Shown here: one piece after another, positions 1 through 8,694 of the stretch
Layout: each line of letters begins with the position of its first letter
Position numbering within the stretch: the first letter of the stretch is position 1
Source: JAVVHE01 sp032249695
GTDB taxonomy: Bacteria; Pseudomonadota; Alphaproteobacteria; Sphingomonadales; Sphingomonadaceae
DNA: 64,000 bases
NCBI GenBank assembly: GCA_032249695.1
Contig: JAVVHE010000003.1
Coordinates: 94,208-158,207, forward strand
Reading direction: 5' to 3'
Made by a program: the position numbers and the translations under genes
The notes under the pieces: model-generated
What the model saw: only the letters and a program-made list of their open reading frames with translations
Database searches by the model: none
What the model was told of the DNA's origin: nothing

Positions 1-211
1 CGACCCAGCGTCCCCCCTCCGGACCGAGCGCCAGCAGCTGCGCCGAATCGGCAAAATGGCGGCGCCAAAGGTCGGGGATCGTCGCCGCGCCGATCAGGTT
101 GGTGTGGCTTTGCGTTTCCAGCAAGAGCGCTGCGTAGCGTTCGGCCTGCTCCCTCTGTTCGGGCGTGAGGCCGTATTCGGCGGCAAACTCTGCCGCGCCG
201 TACGTGGTCAC
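1..211 (-). CDS. rsmG: 16S rRNA (guanine-N7) methyltransferase RsmG, N-terminal part
   Basis: RsmG (GidB) methylates the N7 of a guanine in 16S rRNA using S-adenosylmethionine. Only the first 70 codons are in the window; the rest lies beyond the left edge. The visible protein contains NLIGAATIPDLWRRHFADSA, the N-terminal signature of the family. The start is a GTG that overlaps the TGA stop of mnmG in a GTGA arrangement, so the two are probably translationally coupled. The order mnmE-mnmG-rsmG is the conserved one that usually continues into parA-parB. Confidence 0.9.
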   Translation of the reverse strand, partial: MTTYGAAEFAAEYGLTPEQREQAERYAALLLETQSHTNLIGAATIPDLWRRHFADSAQLLALGPEGGRWV

Positions 212-2052
212 GCAGCGCGGCGAACGTGGGCGAGCAGAGTCGTCAACGCGCCCGCCGTCAGGCCCGGCAACCGTCCCGCAGCGCCAAGCGTCGCCGGCCG
301 TGCTCGATTGAGGCGCTCCACGGCTTCGGTGGAGAGGCCGGGGACGGCGCTGTAGTCGAGCTCGGGCGGCAGGGTCAGCGCCTCGTCGCGCAAGAGGGCT
401 GCGACGTCCTCGTCTTGGCGTTCGAGATAGGTGGCATAGCGGGCATCGGTCGTCAGCTCTTCGCGCAGGCGCGGAGCGGCGGCGTTCAGTTCGGGCCAGA
501 TCGCGGCGGCGCGGTCCCAGTCGCAATCGGGAAAGCGCAGCCACTCGAACGCAGTCCGAACGCGCCCGTCCTGGCCGATGGCGAGGCCTATGGCGGCCAT
601 CTGAGCGGGGCCGGCCTGGAGGCTGTGCAGCGTTTCCAGCCAACGCGCGCGTTCGGCGCGTCGGGCCGTAAACAGCGCCGACCGGGTGGCGGAAGTGCAA
701 CCGATCCGCTTGCCAAGTGGCGTCAGGCGCAGGTCGGCATTGTCTGTGCGCAGGCGTAGCCGAAACTCGGCGCGGCTGGTGAACATGCGGTATGGCTCGT
801 CGACGCCGCGCGTGACCAGATCGTCGAGCATCACACCAATATAGGCGTCGGCGCGGCTGATCGTGATCCCGTCCTGCCCCGCCGCGCGGCGAGCAGCGTT
901 GAGCCCGGCGATGAGGCCTTGGGCCGCCGCCTCCTCGTAGCCGGTCGTGCCGTTGATCTGCCCCGCCAAAAAGAGGCCAGGAACGTCGAGACACTCGAGC
1001 GTGGGCGCAAGCTGGCGCGGATCGGCGAAATCATACTCCACCGCGTAGCCGGGGCGCCGGATCTCCGCGCGTTCGAGGCCGGGGATGGTGCGGACGAACG
1101 CCTGTTGCACGTGGAGCGGCAAGGAGGTGCTGATGCCGTTGGGGTAGATCGTAGAGTCGTCCAGCCCTTCAGGCTCCAAAAATATCTGGTGTCCGTCGCG
1201 GGCGCCAAAGCGAACCACCTTGTCCTCGATCGAGGGACAGTAGCGCGGACCGGTGCCGGTGATCGCGCCGCCATACGCAGCCGACTCGCCCAGTGAGGCG
1301 CGGATCATCGAGTGTGTCGCAGCGGTGGTGCGGGTGATTCCGCACGGCACTTGGGGAAGCGCGGGCGTGGCCGAGAGCGCGGAGAAGAGCGCAGGCTCCT
1401 CGTCACCGGGCTGCAGCTCGATGCTTGCCCAATCGATGGTGCGACCGTCGATGCGCGGCGGCGTGCCCGTCTTCAGCCGCCCCAGGCTGAGACCCAACCC
1501 CGCGAGCGCGGACGACAACCCGCTCGAAGGAACCTCGCCGATGCGGCCGCCGGGTGTGGCCTGGCGGCCATGGTGCAGCACTCCGCCGAGGAAGGTGCCG
1601 GTGGTGACGACGACTGCGCCCGCGCACAGCTCACGGCCGTCGGCGAGGGTGATTCCAGACACGGCGCGGCCGGTGCAGATCAAGCCGCTTGCCTCGCCTG
1701 TGATCAGCTCGACCGTGGTCTCCGCCATCAGCGCGCGGATCGCGGCGGCATAGTGCTTGCGGTCGGCCTGCGCGCGTGGACCCTGCACGGCGGGGCCTTT
1801 GCGGCGGTTGAGCAGTCGGAACTGGATGCCGCCGCGGTCGGCGGCACGGCCCATCAGTCCGTCAAGTGCGTCGATCTCGCGGACGAGGTGACCCTTGCCC
1901 AGCCCACCGATCGCCGGGTTGCAGCTCATCTGCCCCAGATTGTCGGTTCGCAGCGTGACCAGCGCCACCCGCGCGCCAAGCCGCGACGCCGCGGCCGCAG
2001 CTTCGCACCCGGCGTGGCCTCCGCCGACAACAATAGCGTCCCATCTGTGCAC
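208..2052 (-). CDS. mnmG: tRNA uridine-5-carboxymethylaminomethyl modification enzyme MnmG
   Basis: MnmG (GidA) is the FAD-binding partner of MnmE; together they install the (carboxymethyl)aminomethyl group on wobble U34 of certain tRNAs. The N-terminus shows the dinucleotide-binding motif VVGGGHAGCEAA, and GQINGTTGYEEAAAQG is the family signature in the middle of the protein. I chose the GTG at 2052 (VHRWDAIVVGGG), which gives 614 residues, the usual length. An upstream ATG at 2160 keeps the frame open, but it adds 36 residues with no family match and starts inside a parS-like site. mnmE lies upstream on the same strand and rsmG overlaps downstream. Confidence 0.96.
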   Translation of the reverse strand: MHRWDAIVVGGGHAGCEAAAAASRLGARVALVTLRTDNLGQMSCNPAIGGLGKGHLVREIDALDGLMGRAADRGGIQFRLLNRRKGPAVQGPRAQADRKHYAAAIRALMAETTVELITGEASGLICTGRAVSGITLADGRELCAGAVVVTTGTFLGGVLHHGRQATPGGRIGEVPSSGLSSALAGLGLSLGRLKTGTPPRIDGRTIDWASIELQPGDEEPALFSALSATPALPQVPCGITRTTAATHSMIRASLGESAAYGGAITGTGPRYCPSIEDKVVRFGARDGHQIFLEPEGLDDSTIYPNGISTSLPLHVQQAFVRTIPGLERAEIRRPGYAVEYDFADPRQLAPTLECLDVPGLFLAGQINGTTGYEEAAAQGLIAGLNAARRAAGQDGITISRADAYIGVMLDDLVTRGVDEPYRMFTSRAEFRLRLRTDNADLRLTPLGKRIGCTSATRSALFTARRAERARWLETLHSLQAGPAQMAAIGLAIGQDGRVRTAFEWLRFPDCDWDRAAAIWPELNAAAPRLREELTTDARYATYLERQDEDVAALLRDEALTLPPELDYSAVPGLSTEAVERLNRARPATLGAAGRLPGLTAGALTTLLAHVRRAA

Positions 2053-2159
2053 CAGCGCGGACCTAGGCCGGGCCGAGGCACCGGGCAAGATCGGCCGGGG
2101 CCAGCGGGAGCAACGGGCGACATACGGCTCCCAGAGAGCACCGCTCGGCGCGCGAGGCA

Positions 2160-2175
2160 TGTTTCACGTGGAGCA
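2160..2175. promoter_or_regulatory. parS-like ParB binding site 1 (imperfect)
   Basis: TGTTTCACGTGGAGCA differs from the widespread parS consensus TGTTTCACGTGAAACA at two positions, both in the right half-site. It lies between mnmE and mnmG, 25 bp from a second and better copy. In many bacteria parS sites lie close to mnmG-rsmG-parA-parB, so the place fits a centromere role. The identification is by pattern only. Confidence 0.7.
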
Positions 2176-2199
2176 GAGACCCGATCGTGGGACGTGACG

Positions 2200-2215
2200 C
2201 GTTCCACGTGGAACA
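2200..2215. promoter_or_regulatory. parS-like ParB binding site 2 (near-perfect palindrome)
   Basis: CGTTCCACGTGGAACA contains a perfect 14-base palindrome (2201-2214) and matches the parS variant TGTTCCACGTGGAACA at 15 of 16 positions. It sits just upstream of the mnmG transcription direction and right after the mnmE stop. Two sites so close together would support ParB loading and chromosome segregation. Confidence 0.8.
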
Positions 2216-2221
2216 GAGCGG

Positions 2222-3535
2222 TCACTTGCCGATGCAGAACCGCGAAAAGATCGCACCAAGCACATCCTCGACATCGCTCCGGCCCGCCAACCGATCGAGC
2301 GCCACCGATGCCTGCCGCAGCGCCTCTCCCTGCAGCGCCGGATCGGGCTCGCGAAGCGCGGCGACCACACCGTCCCGCGCGCGCACAACCGCGTCGCGCT
2401 GACGACCGCGGGTCACCAATTGCGGCTCGCCATGCCCGGCCACCGCACGCGCTGCGGCCGTAATTGTCGACCGCAGCGCATCCAGTCCCACCCCAGTCTG
2501 CACCGATATGTGCAGCAAACCACTTCCGTCCGCGGCATCGCTAACCGGCTGATTCCCCAATCCACCGCGCAGATCGCTTTTGCTCCACACCCGGATTGCA
2601 CCGTTCGGCGCATCCGCCCAATCGGCCTCTGCCGACACGGCCAAAACGATCTCCGCTTCAGCCGCCCGCAAGCGAGCCCGCGCGATCCCCTCGGCCTCGA
2701 TGGGGTCCGCGCTTTCGCGCAAGCCCGCGGTGTCCATCAGCGTCACCGGAACTCCGCCGAACACCGCCTGAACTTCGATCACGTCGCGCGTCGTCCCCGC
2801 CCGATCAGAAACGATCGCCGCATCGCGCCCGGCGAGCGCGTTCAGCAGCGCCGACTTGCCCGCATTAACCGGCCCGACGATCGCGCAGCGCACGCCCTCG
2901 CGCACCCGCTCGCCCGCACTGAACCCTGCCAGCGCCGCCCCAAGCTCACCGATCAGCCGCTCCGCCGCGTCGCGGTCGAGCGCAGAGCCGGCCGTGTCAG
3001 CCTCGTCGGCGAAGTCGATCTCGGCTTCCACGCCCGCCATCAGGCCGATCAGCGCGTCGCGCCACCGCTCGGCCGCCCGCCGCAGCGCACCCCCAGCCTG
3101 CGCGGCCGCCTGCGCGCGCTGCGCCTCCGTCGCGGCCGAGAGCAGATCGGCCAACCCCTCCACCTGCGTCAGGTCTAGACGGCCCGCCTCAAACGCGCGT
3201 CGCGTGAACTCCCCTGGCTCGGCTAGCCGCACCCCGTGCAATGCCAACTCGGCCAGCACCGCTTCGACGACAGCAGGCGAGCCATGACATTGTAATTCCA
3301 GCAAATCCTCGCCCGTCGCGCTTGCCGGGCCGGGAAATGTCAGCACCAATGCCTCGTCCAGCACCGCTCTGTCAGCGCCGCGCACCAGCCGCCGCAACCC
3401 CGCCACCCGCGCCTCAGGCAGCCGCCCGCACAGTGCCTCGCCTGCGCGGAACGCTTGCGGTCCGGACACCCGCACTACCGCGACCGCGCTGGGCAGCCGC
3501 CCCGATGACAGCGCGGCGATCGTCGGGCGCGGCAG
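2222..3535 (-). CDS. mnmE: tRNA modification GTPase MnmE, probable CTG start
   Basis: MnmE (TrmE) is the GTPase partner of MnmG in wobble-uridine modification. The protein has the N-terminal folate-binding domain, the G domain with Walker A GPVNAGKSALLNAL and switch DRAGTTRD, the DTAG motif, and the C-terminal CIGK whose cysteine is typical of the family. The first ordinary start codon in frame, a GTG at 3475, would remove the conserved TIAALSSG strand. The frame upstream encodes exactly that strand (LPRPTIAALSSGRLPSAVAV) and runs to a TAA with no ATG, GTG or TTG. The likely start is therefore the CTG at 3535-3533, directly after the stop of the DUF6489-like gene, giving 437 residues. Confidence 0.92.
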   Translation of the reverse strand: MPRPTIAALSSGRLPSAVAVVRVSGPQAFRAGEALCGRLPEARVAGLRRLVRGADRAVLDEALVLTFPGPASATGEDLLELQCHGSPAVVEAVLAELALHGVRLAEPGEFTRRAFEAGRLDLTQVEGLADLLSAATEAQRAQAAAQAGGALRRAAERWRDALIGLMAGVEAEIDFADEADTAGSALDRDAAERLIGELGAALAGFSAGERVREGVRCAIVGPVNAGKSALLNALAGRDAAIVSDRAGTTRDVIEVQAVFGGVPVTLMDTAGLRESADPIEAEGIARARLRAAEAEIVLAVSAEADWADAPNGAIRVWSKSDLRGGLGNQPVSDAADGSGLLHISVQTGVGLDALRSTITAAARAVAGHGEPQLVTRGRQRDAVVRARDGVVAALREPDPALQGEALRQASVALDRLAGRSDVEDVLGAIFSRFCIGK

Positions 3536-3799
3536 TTAGCGCCCCGTTGGCGCGGGCGGTCCGCCGCGGGCGGCCATGCCCGCAGCCTGCCAGAACAGCC
3601 GCTGCCACTGTTCCAGCCCCTCGCTCATGCCACTGGACCACATGCGAAACACCCGCTCCACATCCTCGGGCTTCATGCCGTCGGCTGCGACCGCTTTCAT
3701 CTTGTCGAGGTAAATATCGTGAAGCGGAGTGAGGTCGGGTAGTCCGAAAAACGACCGCGCCTCAACGGGTGTGCAGTCGACATTGAGCGTGATCTTCAT
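3536..3799 (-). CDS. DUF6489-like small protein
   Basis: The product is an 87-residue protein beginning MKITLNVDCTPVEARSFFGL with a charged helical middle and a Gly/Pro-rich tail. The opening and the position directly before mnmE match, from memory, the alphaproteobacterial DUF6489 family; no function is known to me. Its TAA stop abuts the proposed CTG start of mnmE, so the two are likely one transcript with coupled translation. There is no signal peptide or membrane segment. Confidence 0.75.
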   Translation of the reverse strand: MKITLNVDCTPVEARSFFGLPDLTPLHDIYLDKMKAVAADGMKPEDVERVFRMWSSGMSEGLEQWQRLFWQAAGMAARGGPPAPTGR

Positions 3800-3873
3800 G
3801 GGCTCTCCGCCAAGGCTTGGGCGCGCGCTTACGCGCTGCTAACGGCCTCACGCAACTTCGGAAAGGCATGGCG

Positions 3874-4572
3874 ATGGCGGAGCATAGCACGATCACGGTA
3901 AAGGACGGCAGTTTCCAGGCGTATCGTGCCGAACCCGCTGGCGACGGCCCTATCCCCGCGATCATCGTCGTCCAGGAAATCTTCGGCGTGAATGCGGGCA
4001 TCCGCGCCAAGGCGGATCGCTGGGCGAACGAGGGCTACTTGGCGCTTGCACCCGATCTGTTCTGGCGGCAGGGCGCGGGCATCGAGCTGGACGCCGACCA
4101 GCCCGACCAGTTCCAACGCGCGCTCGGCCTGATGCAGCAATCGAACCTGGATGAGGCGGTCGGCGACATCGAGGCGACCATCCGCGCAGCACGCGCGCAT
4201 CCGCGATCGAACGGAAGGGTTGGGCTGGTCGGCTTTTGCTGGGGCGGGCTGCTGGCATATCTCGCCGCGGCCCGTACCGACGTGAATGCCAGCGTCGGCT
4301 ATTACGGCGTCAACATCGATACCTATCTGCGCGAGGCACACGCGATCGCCAACCCGTTGATGCTGCACATCGCGGGCAAGGACGGCTTCGTGCCGCCCGA
4401 AAAGCAGGCCGCGGTCCATGCGGCGCTCGATCCGAACCCACATGTGACGATCCATGACTATCCCGAGCAGGATCACGCCTTCGCGCGCGAGTTCGGCGCC
4501 AAGCGCCATCCGGAAGCCGCCGAGCTCGCCGATGGCCGCACGCGCGCCTTTTTCGCGCAGCATTTGTCGTAG
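3874..4572 (+). CDS. dienelactone hydrolase family protein
   Basis: This is a soluble alpha/beta hydrolase of the dienelactone hydrolase type, 232 residues. The family hydrolyses lactones and esters through a Cys-Asp-His triad. The nucleophile motif is GFCWGG, the acid lies in GKDGF and the histidine in DHAFAREF. The second of two close ATGs is chosen because GGAAAGG (3860-3866) is 7 bases before it and only 1 base before the first. It runs divergently from the DUF6489-mnmE unit. The natural substrate cannot be told from the sequence. Confidence 0.88.
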   Translation: MAEHSTITVKDGSFQAYRAEPAGDGPIPAIIVVQEIFGVNAGIRAKADRWANEGYLALAPDLFWRQGAGIELDADQPDQFQRALGLMQQSNLDEAVGDIEATIRAARAHPRSNGRVGLVGFCWGGLLAYLAAARTDVNASVGYYGVNIDTYLREAHAIANPLMLHIAGKDGFVPPEKQAAVHAALDPNPHVTIHDYPEQDHAFAREFGAKRHPEAAELADGRTRAFFAQHLS

Positions 4573-4713
4573 CTATCTACAGTCGGTCACCGTGGACTTG
4601 ATCCGGGATCCAGCAATCCGTCGGCCGCCAATGCTCATCGCCGAAGGGCCGTAAAACCAGCGAGTTTCGGCTGATGGCTAGGATGACGAGACTATAATTA
4701 CGGAATGTTGTTC

Positions 4714-5691
4714 ATGACCGACTACGCAATCCGATTTGCCGAGACTGGCGGACCCGAAGTCCTCCGCTGGGAAGAAGTCAGTGTCGGCTCGCCGGCGAAG
4801 GGCGAATTGCTAATCCGCCACACGGCCGTTGGCCTCAATTTCATTGACACCTACCATCGGTACGGCCTGTATCCCGTCCCGCTCCCCAGCGGGATCGGGT
4901 TGGAAGCTGCCGGCATTGTCGAAGCCGTGGTTGAAGGCGTCAGCGGCTTCAGGCCCGGTGACCGGATCGGCTACTGCCAGGGGCCGATCGGCGCCTATGC
5001 AACGCGCCGGACGATTGCGGCCGACATGGTCGTGCCGCTGCCCCAGGGTGTCAGCGACGAGCAGGCGGCCGCGTCGATGCTGAAGGGGTTGACCGCCGAG
5101 TATCTGATCGAACGCTGCGCCAAGGTCGAGCCTGGCCAGTGGGTGCTCAATCACGCGGCGGCGGGCGGCGTGGGGCTGATCGCAACGCAGTGGCTGAAGG
5201 CGATCGGCGCGCAGGTGATCGGCACCGTCGGCTCGGCAGCGAAAGCCGAGCTGGCAAAAGCCGCGGGCGCCGACCACGTCGTGCGCTATGACGAGAACGA
5301 CTGGGCGGCCGAAGTGAAACGGCTGACCGGCGGCGTGCACGCAGTGTTTGACGGCGTGGGCAAGGACACGTTCGAAGGCTCGCTATCGGTACTGCGGACG
5401 CGCGGGCTGCTCGCCAGCTATGGCAATGCGAGCGGGCCGGTGCCCCCTATCCAGCCGCTGCAGCTGGGCCAGGGCGGCGGCGGATCGCTGTTCCTGACCC
5501 GGCCCTCGCTGTTCGCCTATTACCAGACGGTCGAGGAGCGGCTGCGCGGTAGCGCCCGGCTGTTCGGGCTGATGGCGGATGGCAAGATCACGGTCAGGAT
5601 CGATCAGCGGTTCGCGCTGGCCGACGCGGCCGAGGCGCATCGCGCGCTGGAAGGGCGGCGGACGACAGGCAGCACGGTGCTGGTGGTGTGA
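4714..5691 (+). CDS. NAD(P)H:quinone oxidoreductase (zeta-crystallin type)
   Basis: A zinc-free member of the medium-chain dehydrogenase superfamily that reduces quinones with NAD(P)H, about 325 residues. The N-terminal GroES-like domain carries PSGIGLEAAGIVEAV and RPGDRIGYC; the Rossmann part has HAAAGGVGLIATQWLKAIGA and the following AGADHVVRY. No catalytic zinc-ligand cysteines are seen. The start is the ATG of MTDYAIRF; an in-frame ATG nine bases earlier is also possible. It stands alone on the strand before ubiA. Confidence 0.9.
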   Translation: MTDYAIRFAETGGPEVLRWEEVSVGSPAKGELLIRHTAVGLNFIDTYHRYGLYPVPLPSGIGLEAAGIVEAVVEGVSGFRPGDRIGYCQGPIGAYATRRTIAADMVVPLPQGVSDEQAAASMLKGLTAEYLIERCAKVEPGQWVLNHAAAGGVGLIATQWLKAIGAQVIGTVGSAAKAELAKAAGADHVVRYDENDWAAEVKRLTGGVHAVFDGVGKDTFEGSLSVLRTRGLLASYGNASGPVPPIQPLQLGQGGGGSLFLTRPSLFAYYQTVEERLRGSARLFGLMADGKITVRIDQRFALADAAEAHRALEGRRTTGSTVLVV

Positions 5692-5735
5692 CTGGGCAGC
5701 ACCCAATTTGCTCGGCCGTCACCCTGCACTTGTTG

Positions 5736-5799
5736 CAGCATCCCGCTGCCGCGCCATTGGCGCGGGCGGGCCCGCGGCTCGCGAGGCAGCGGAATGCTG
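5736..5799. repeat. REP-like inverted repeat between qor and ubiA
   Basis: The left arm CAGCATCCCGCTGCC (5736-5750) and right arm GGCAGCGGAATGCTG (5785-5799) pair at 14 of 15 positions around a GC-rich 34-base centre. The flank TCACCCTGCACTTGTTGCAG resembles the dispersed extragenic repeats common in sphingomonads. In RNA it could act as a transcription terminator for the oxidoreductase gene. Confidence 0.55.
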
Positions 5800-5812
5800 A
5801 TCCCAGCTTAGC

Positions 5813-6730
5813 ATGAACTCCGTGCAGGCGAACGCCACCGCCACCCCGGACGCCGTACGCGGCTGGGTCGACCACCTGCCGCCCAGGCTGGCGGCCTACG
5901 CACGTCTGGCGCGGTTCGACCGGCCCGCGGGGGCATGGCTGCTCTATCTGCCGTGCCTGTGGGGGCTGGGGCTTTCGGGAGGGCTCGCCGCCAAGCCTGA
6001 GTGGATCGTGCTCTTCGGGCTGGGCGCGTTCGTGATGCGCGCGGCGGGATGCGTTTGGAACGACGTGCTCGACCGCGATCTGGATTCGAAGGTCGAGCGC
6101 ACGCGGAGCCGCCCGATCCCAAGCGGCGCAGTCAGCGTCGGCGCGGCGCTGGCGTGGATGGTCGCGCTGGCGCTGATGGGCTTCGGGGTGTGGCTGTGCC
6201 TTGGCGCACTCGCGCGCTGGTGGGCGCTGGGCAGCCTTGGACTCGTCGCCGCCTATCCGCTGATGAAGCGCATCACCTGGTGGCCACAGGCGTGGCTGGG
6301 GCTGACGTTCAATTGGGGCACGTTGGTCGGTTATGCCGAAGGTGCGAGCCATGTCGATGTCGTTGCCGGGCTGGTGTGGGCTGCCGGGATCGCGTGGACG
6401 CTCGGCTATGATACGATCTATGCGCTGCAGGACATCGAGGACGACGCGCTGGCGGGGGTGAAGTCCTCCGCGCGCGCGCTCGGCTCGGGCGTGCGCGCCG
6501 GCGTGGGGGCATTTTACCTGCTGAGCGCGGTGCTGCTGGGAGCAGCGATGGCGCTCGCGGTGGGCCTGTGGTGGGCGGCGGCGGGGGTGCTGCCCTACGC
6601 GGCGCACCTCGCGTGGCAATGGGCGCGGTTGCGCCCCGGCGATACCGCGAGCGCGCTGACGCTGTTCCGGTCCAACCGCAGCGCGGGCCTGCTGGCAGCG
6701 CTGGGATGCGCGGCGGTGGGATTGGCATGA
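5813..6730 (+). CDS. ubiA: 4-hydroxybenzoate polyprenyltransferase
   Basis: UbiA attaches the polyprenyl tail to 4-hydroxybenzoate in ubiquinone synthesis, in the inner membrane. The 305-residue protein is mostly hydrophobic helices and has the first Asp-rich motif NDVLDRDLDSKVERTRSRPI and the second YALQDIEDDALAGVKS, which bind the Mg-diphosphate of the prenyl donor. The start ATG (MNSVQANATATPD) follows a weak ribosome site. It is a single gene between a REP-like repeat and a TIGR01244-type gene. Confidence 0.95.
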   Translation: MNSVQANATATPDAVRGWVDHLPPRLAAYARLARFDRPAGAWLLYLPCLWGLGLSGGLAAKPEWIVLFGLGAFVMRAAGCVWNDVLDRDLDSKVERTRSRPIPSGAVSVGAALAWMVALALMGFGVWLCLGALARWWALGSLGLVAAYPLMKRITWWPQAWLGLTFNWGTLVGYAEGASHVDVVAGLVWAAGIAWTLGYDTIYALQDIEDDALAGVKSSARALGSGVRAGVGAFYLLSAVLLGAAMALAVGLWWAAAGVLPYAAHLAWQWARLRPGDTASALTLFRSNRSAGLLAALGCAAVGLA

Positions 6731-6898
6731 GCTCTGGCCGCCACGCGTCGTCCAGGGCTTGACCTGCGACGAGGCAGATTTCGCGGGATTTCGCATGGAG
6801 CGCGGGCAGCGAAGAAGCTTCGGCCCGGATCGGGTCTGGGCCAACAAGGCAAGCGGGTGGGCTGGCGCTGAACCGCCCGCTCCGCCACAAGCCTGCCG

Positions 6899-7333
6899 AT
6901 GCTCCGCCAGCTTTCGCCTACCGCATACGCCGCCGGCCAGATCGACCCTTCGACGCTCCCCGAGCTGAAAGCGGAGGGGATCGCCCGCGTGATCAATAAC
7001 CGGCCCGATAACGAGGAGTTCTCGCAACCGAGCTCGGCCGTGATGGCGGCCGCCGCGGCGCAGGCGGGCATGGGATATGAGCATCTGCCGGTCGCGACTG
7101 GCCTCGATCCGGAGACGATCATCGCAGCGCGTGCGGCGCTCGCCGAGCCCGGGGCGACGCTGCTCTACTGCAAATCCGGCGTGCGGTCGGCGCTGTTGTG
7201 GGCAGCGGCCGAGGCTGCGGGCGGGGCGGATATCGAGGGGATCATCGCCGCAGCCGCGAACGCGGGCTTCGAGTTGCGGCCTTATCGCGCGCTACTGGCT
7301 GAAGTCGCGCGCGTGATTGGCGCTGCCGGGTAG
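6899..7333 (+). CDS. TIGR01244 family phosphatase/sulfurtransferase-like protein
   Basis: A 144-residue protein resembling the DUF442/TIGR01244 group, which has a dual-specificity-phosphatase fold and sometimes forms the N-terminal part of Blh proteins. The opening RQLSPTAYAAGQIDPSTL, the VINNRPDNEE block and the loop LLYCKSGVRSA with the Cys-x5-Arg signature support this. The substrate is unknown. The 168 bases before it hold no gene I can support. Confidence 0.82.
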   Translation: MLRQLSPTAYAAGQIDPSTLPELKAEGIARVINNRPDNEEFSQPSSAVMAAAAAQAGMGYEHLPVATGLDPETIIAARAALAEPGATLLYCKSGVRSALLWAAAEAAGGADIEGIIAAAANAGFELRPYRALLAEVARVIGAAG

Positions 7334-7464
7334 CGGACCGTGCATCACCGGAGTCGACCCGGAGCTGATCCGGGATAGGGCTGCCTTTGTCGGGCGCGGA
7401 CGGAGAACGAGCGTGCCCCGATCAAGTCCCTGCCGACGAAAGCGACCTCCAATTCGGACGGTCC

Positions 7465-8694
7465 TCAGCTCTCCGCCCGCCACAGCTCACCGCCTTTCAC
7501 GACCGCGACGACCCGCCCCTGAACGGGAAGCCCGTCAAACGGCGTATTGCCCGCAATCCCCGGCAGCCGATCGGAGTCGATACGCCACGCCGCAACCGAG
7601 TCGAACAGCACAAGGTCGGCATCCTCGCGCGCCGCGATGCGTGCGCCGGGCAGCCCAAAAATGCGCGCCGGGTTGACCGTCAGCGCGGCGATCACGCGGC
7701 TGAGCGCCATGCCCTCGCGCTCCAGCCCCAGCGCCAGCGCGAGCAGAAAGGGCTGCGCGACCGCGCCGGGCTCGGCGTCGGTGAACGGGCGACGCTTCTC
7801 GTCCTGGCTGCGTGGATCGTGCGCGGAGACGAGCACGTCGATGGTGCCATCCATCACGCCCGCGACGACCGCGCGCCGGTCGACCTCGCAGCGCAGCGGC
7901 GGAGACAGCCGCGCGAAGGTGCGCCAGCGACTCACCGCCACCTCCGACTGGAACAGGTGGTTGGGGCTCGCGCCCGCAGTAATGCGCTGCCCGCGCGCCT
8001 TCGCTTCCCGGATCAACCTCACGCCCTCGGCAGTCGTCACCTGGCCGATATGCAGGTGGACGCCGCAAGCGTCCGCGATTCGCAGGTCGCGCGCGATCGC
8101 GAGTGCCTCGGCCCACGGCGGCGAGGCCGGAAGCCCAAGGCGCGTCGCAAGCTCGCCCTCGGTCGCCGCTGCCATCAATGTCGGATCTTCGGCATGGGTG
8201 ACGACCGGCAACCCAAGCCCCGCCGCATAGTCGCACAGCCGCCGCATCACGAGTGCGGAGGGGATCGCGCGGCGGCCGGTTGCTGCGCCCACCGCTCCGG
8301 CGGAGCGCATGAGCCCAAGCTCGGCCAGCTCCTCGCCCGCCAGCCCGCGCGTGGCGGCGGCGAGCGGATGCACCCAGACGTGCGGCTTGCCGATGCGCTC
8401 GGCGCGTTCGACGAGCGCGGGGTCATCGAGCGGCGGCGCCTGATCGGGCGCAAGCACCAGCCGCGTGATCCCGCCCGCGCGCGCGGCTGCCGGATCGGTG
8501 CGGAACGCCAACGCGTCGATTAGCCCGGGCGCGAGCACCAGCCCACGCCCGTCAATCCGGTTGGCGCCACCGGGGATCGCGGGTGGATCGACGGCGGCCA
8601 CCACGCGGCCCTCGATCAGAACATCGCCCGGCGAATCGCGGCCATTCGCCGGATCGACGATGCGCGCGCCGGTGATCGCAAGCACCCCGTTCAC
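7465..8694 (-). CDS. pyrX: inactive dihydroorotase-like protein (PyrX type)
   Basis: The 409-residue protein is a dihydroorotase homologue placed directly after pyrB. The family's metal-binding HxH near the N-terminus is replaced by DALAFRTD, and the TDHAPH block reads SAHDPR, so the catalytic aspartate is lost. HAEDP and the HLHIGQVTTAEG block are still present. In Pseudomonas such a non-catalytic partner (PyrC') is needed to assemble aspartate carbamoyltransferase, and the same role is inferred here. The GTG at 8694 overlaps the TGA of pyrB (GTGA), indicating coupling; an ATG at 8733 would overlap pyrB by 43 bases. Confidence 0.88.
   Translation of the reverse strand: MNGVLAITGARIVDPANGRDSPGDVLIEGRVVAAVDPPAIPGGANRIDGRGLVLAPGLIDALAFRTDPAAARAGGITRLVLAPDQAPPLDDPALVERAERIGKPHVWVHPLAAATRGLAGEELAELGLMRSAGAVGAATGRRAIPSALVMRRLCDYAAGLGLPVVTHAEDPTLMAAATEGELATRLGLPASPPWAEALAIARDLRIADACGVHLHIGQVTTAEGVRLIREAKARGQRITAGASPNHLFQSEVAVSRWRTFARLSPPLRCEVDRRAVVAGVMDGTIDVLVSAHDPRSQDEKRRPFTDAEPGAVAQPFLLALALGLEREGMALSRVIAALTVNPARIFGLPGARIAAREDADLVLFDSVAAWRIDSDRLPGIAGNTPFDGLPVQGRVVAVVKGGELWRAES

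Noticed and set aside
4573..4713. A dispersed repeat in the gap before the quinone oxidoreductase (GGACTTGATCCGGGATCC)
   Set aside because: The phrase resembles a known sphingomonad repeat, but no second arm is present here, so at most a worn remnant.
5594..7084. A 496-codon minus-strand frame over ubiA
   Set aside because: Arg/Pro-rich shadow in GC-rich DNA; ubiA on the plus strand explains the region.
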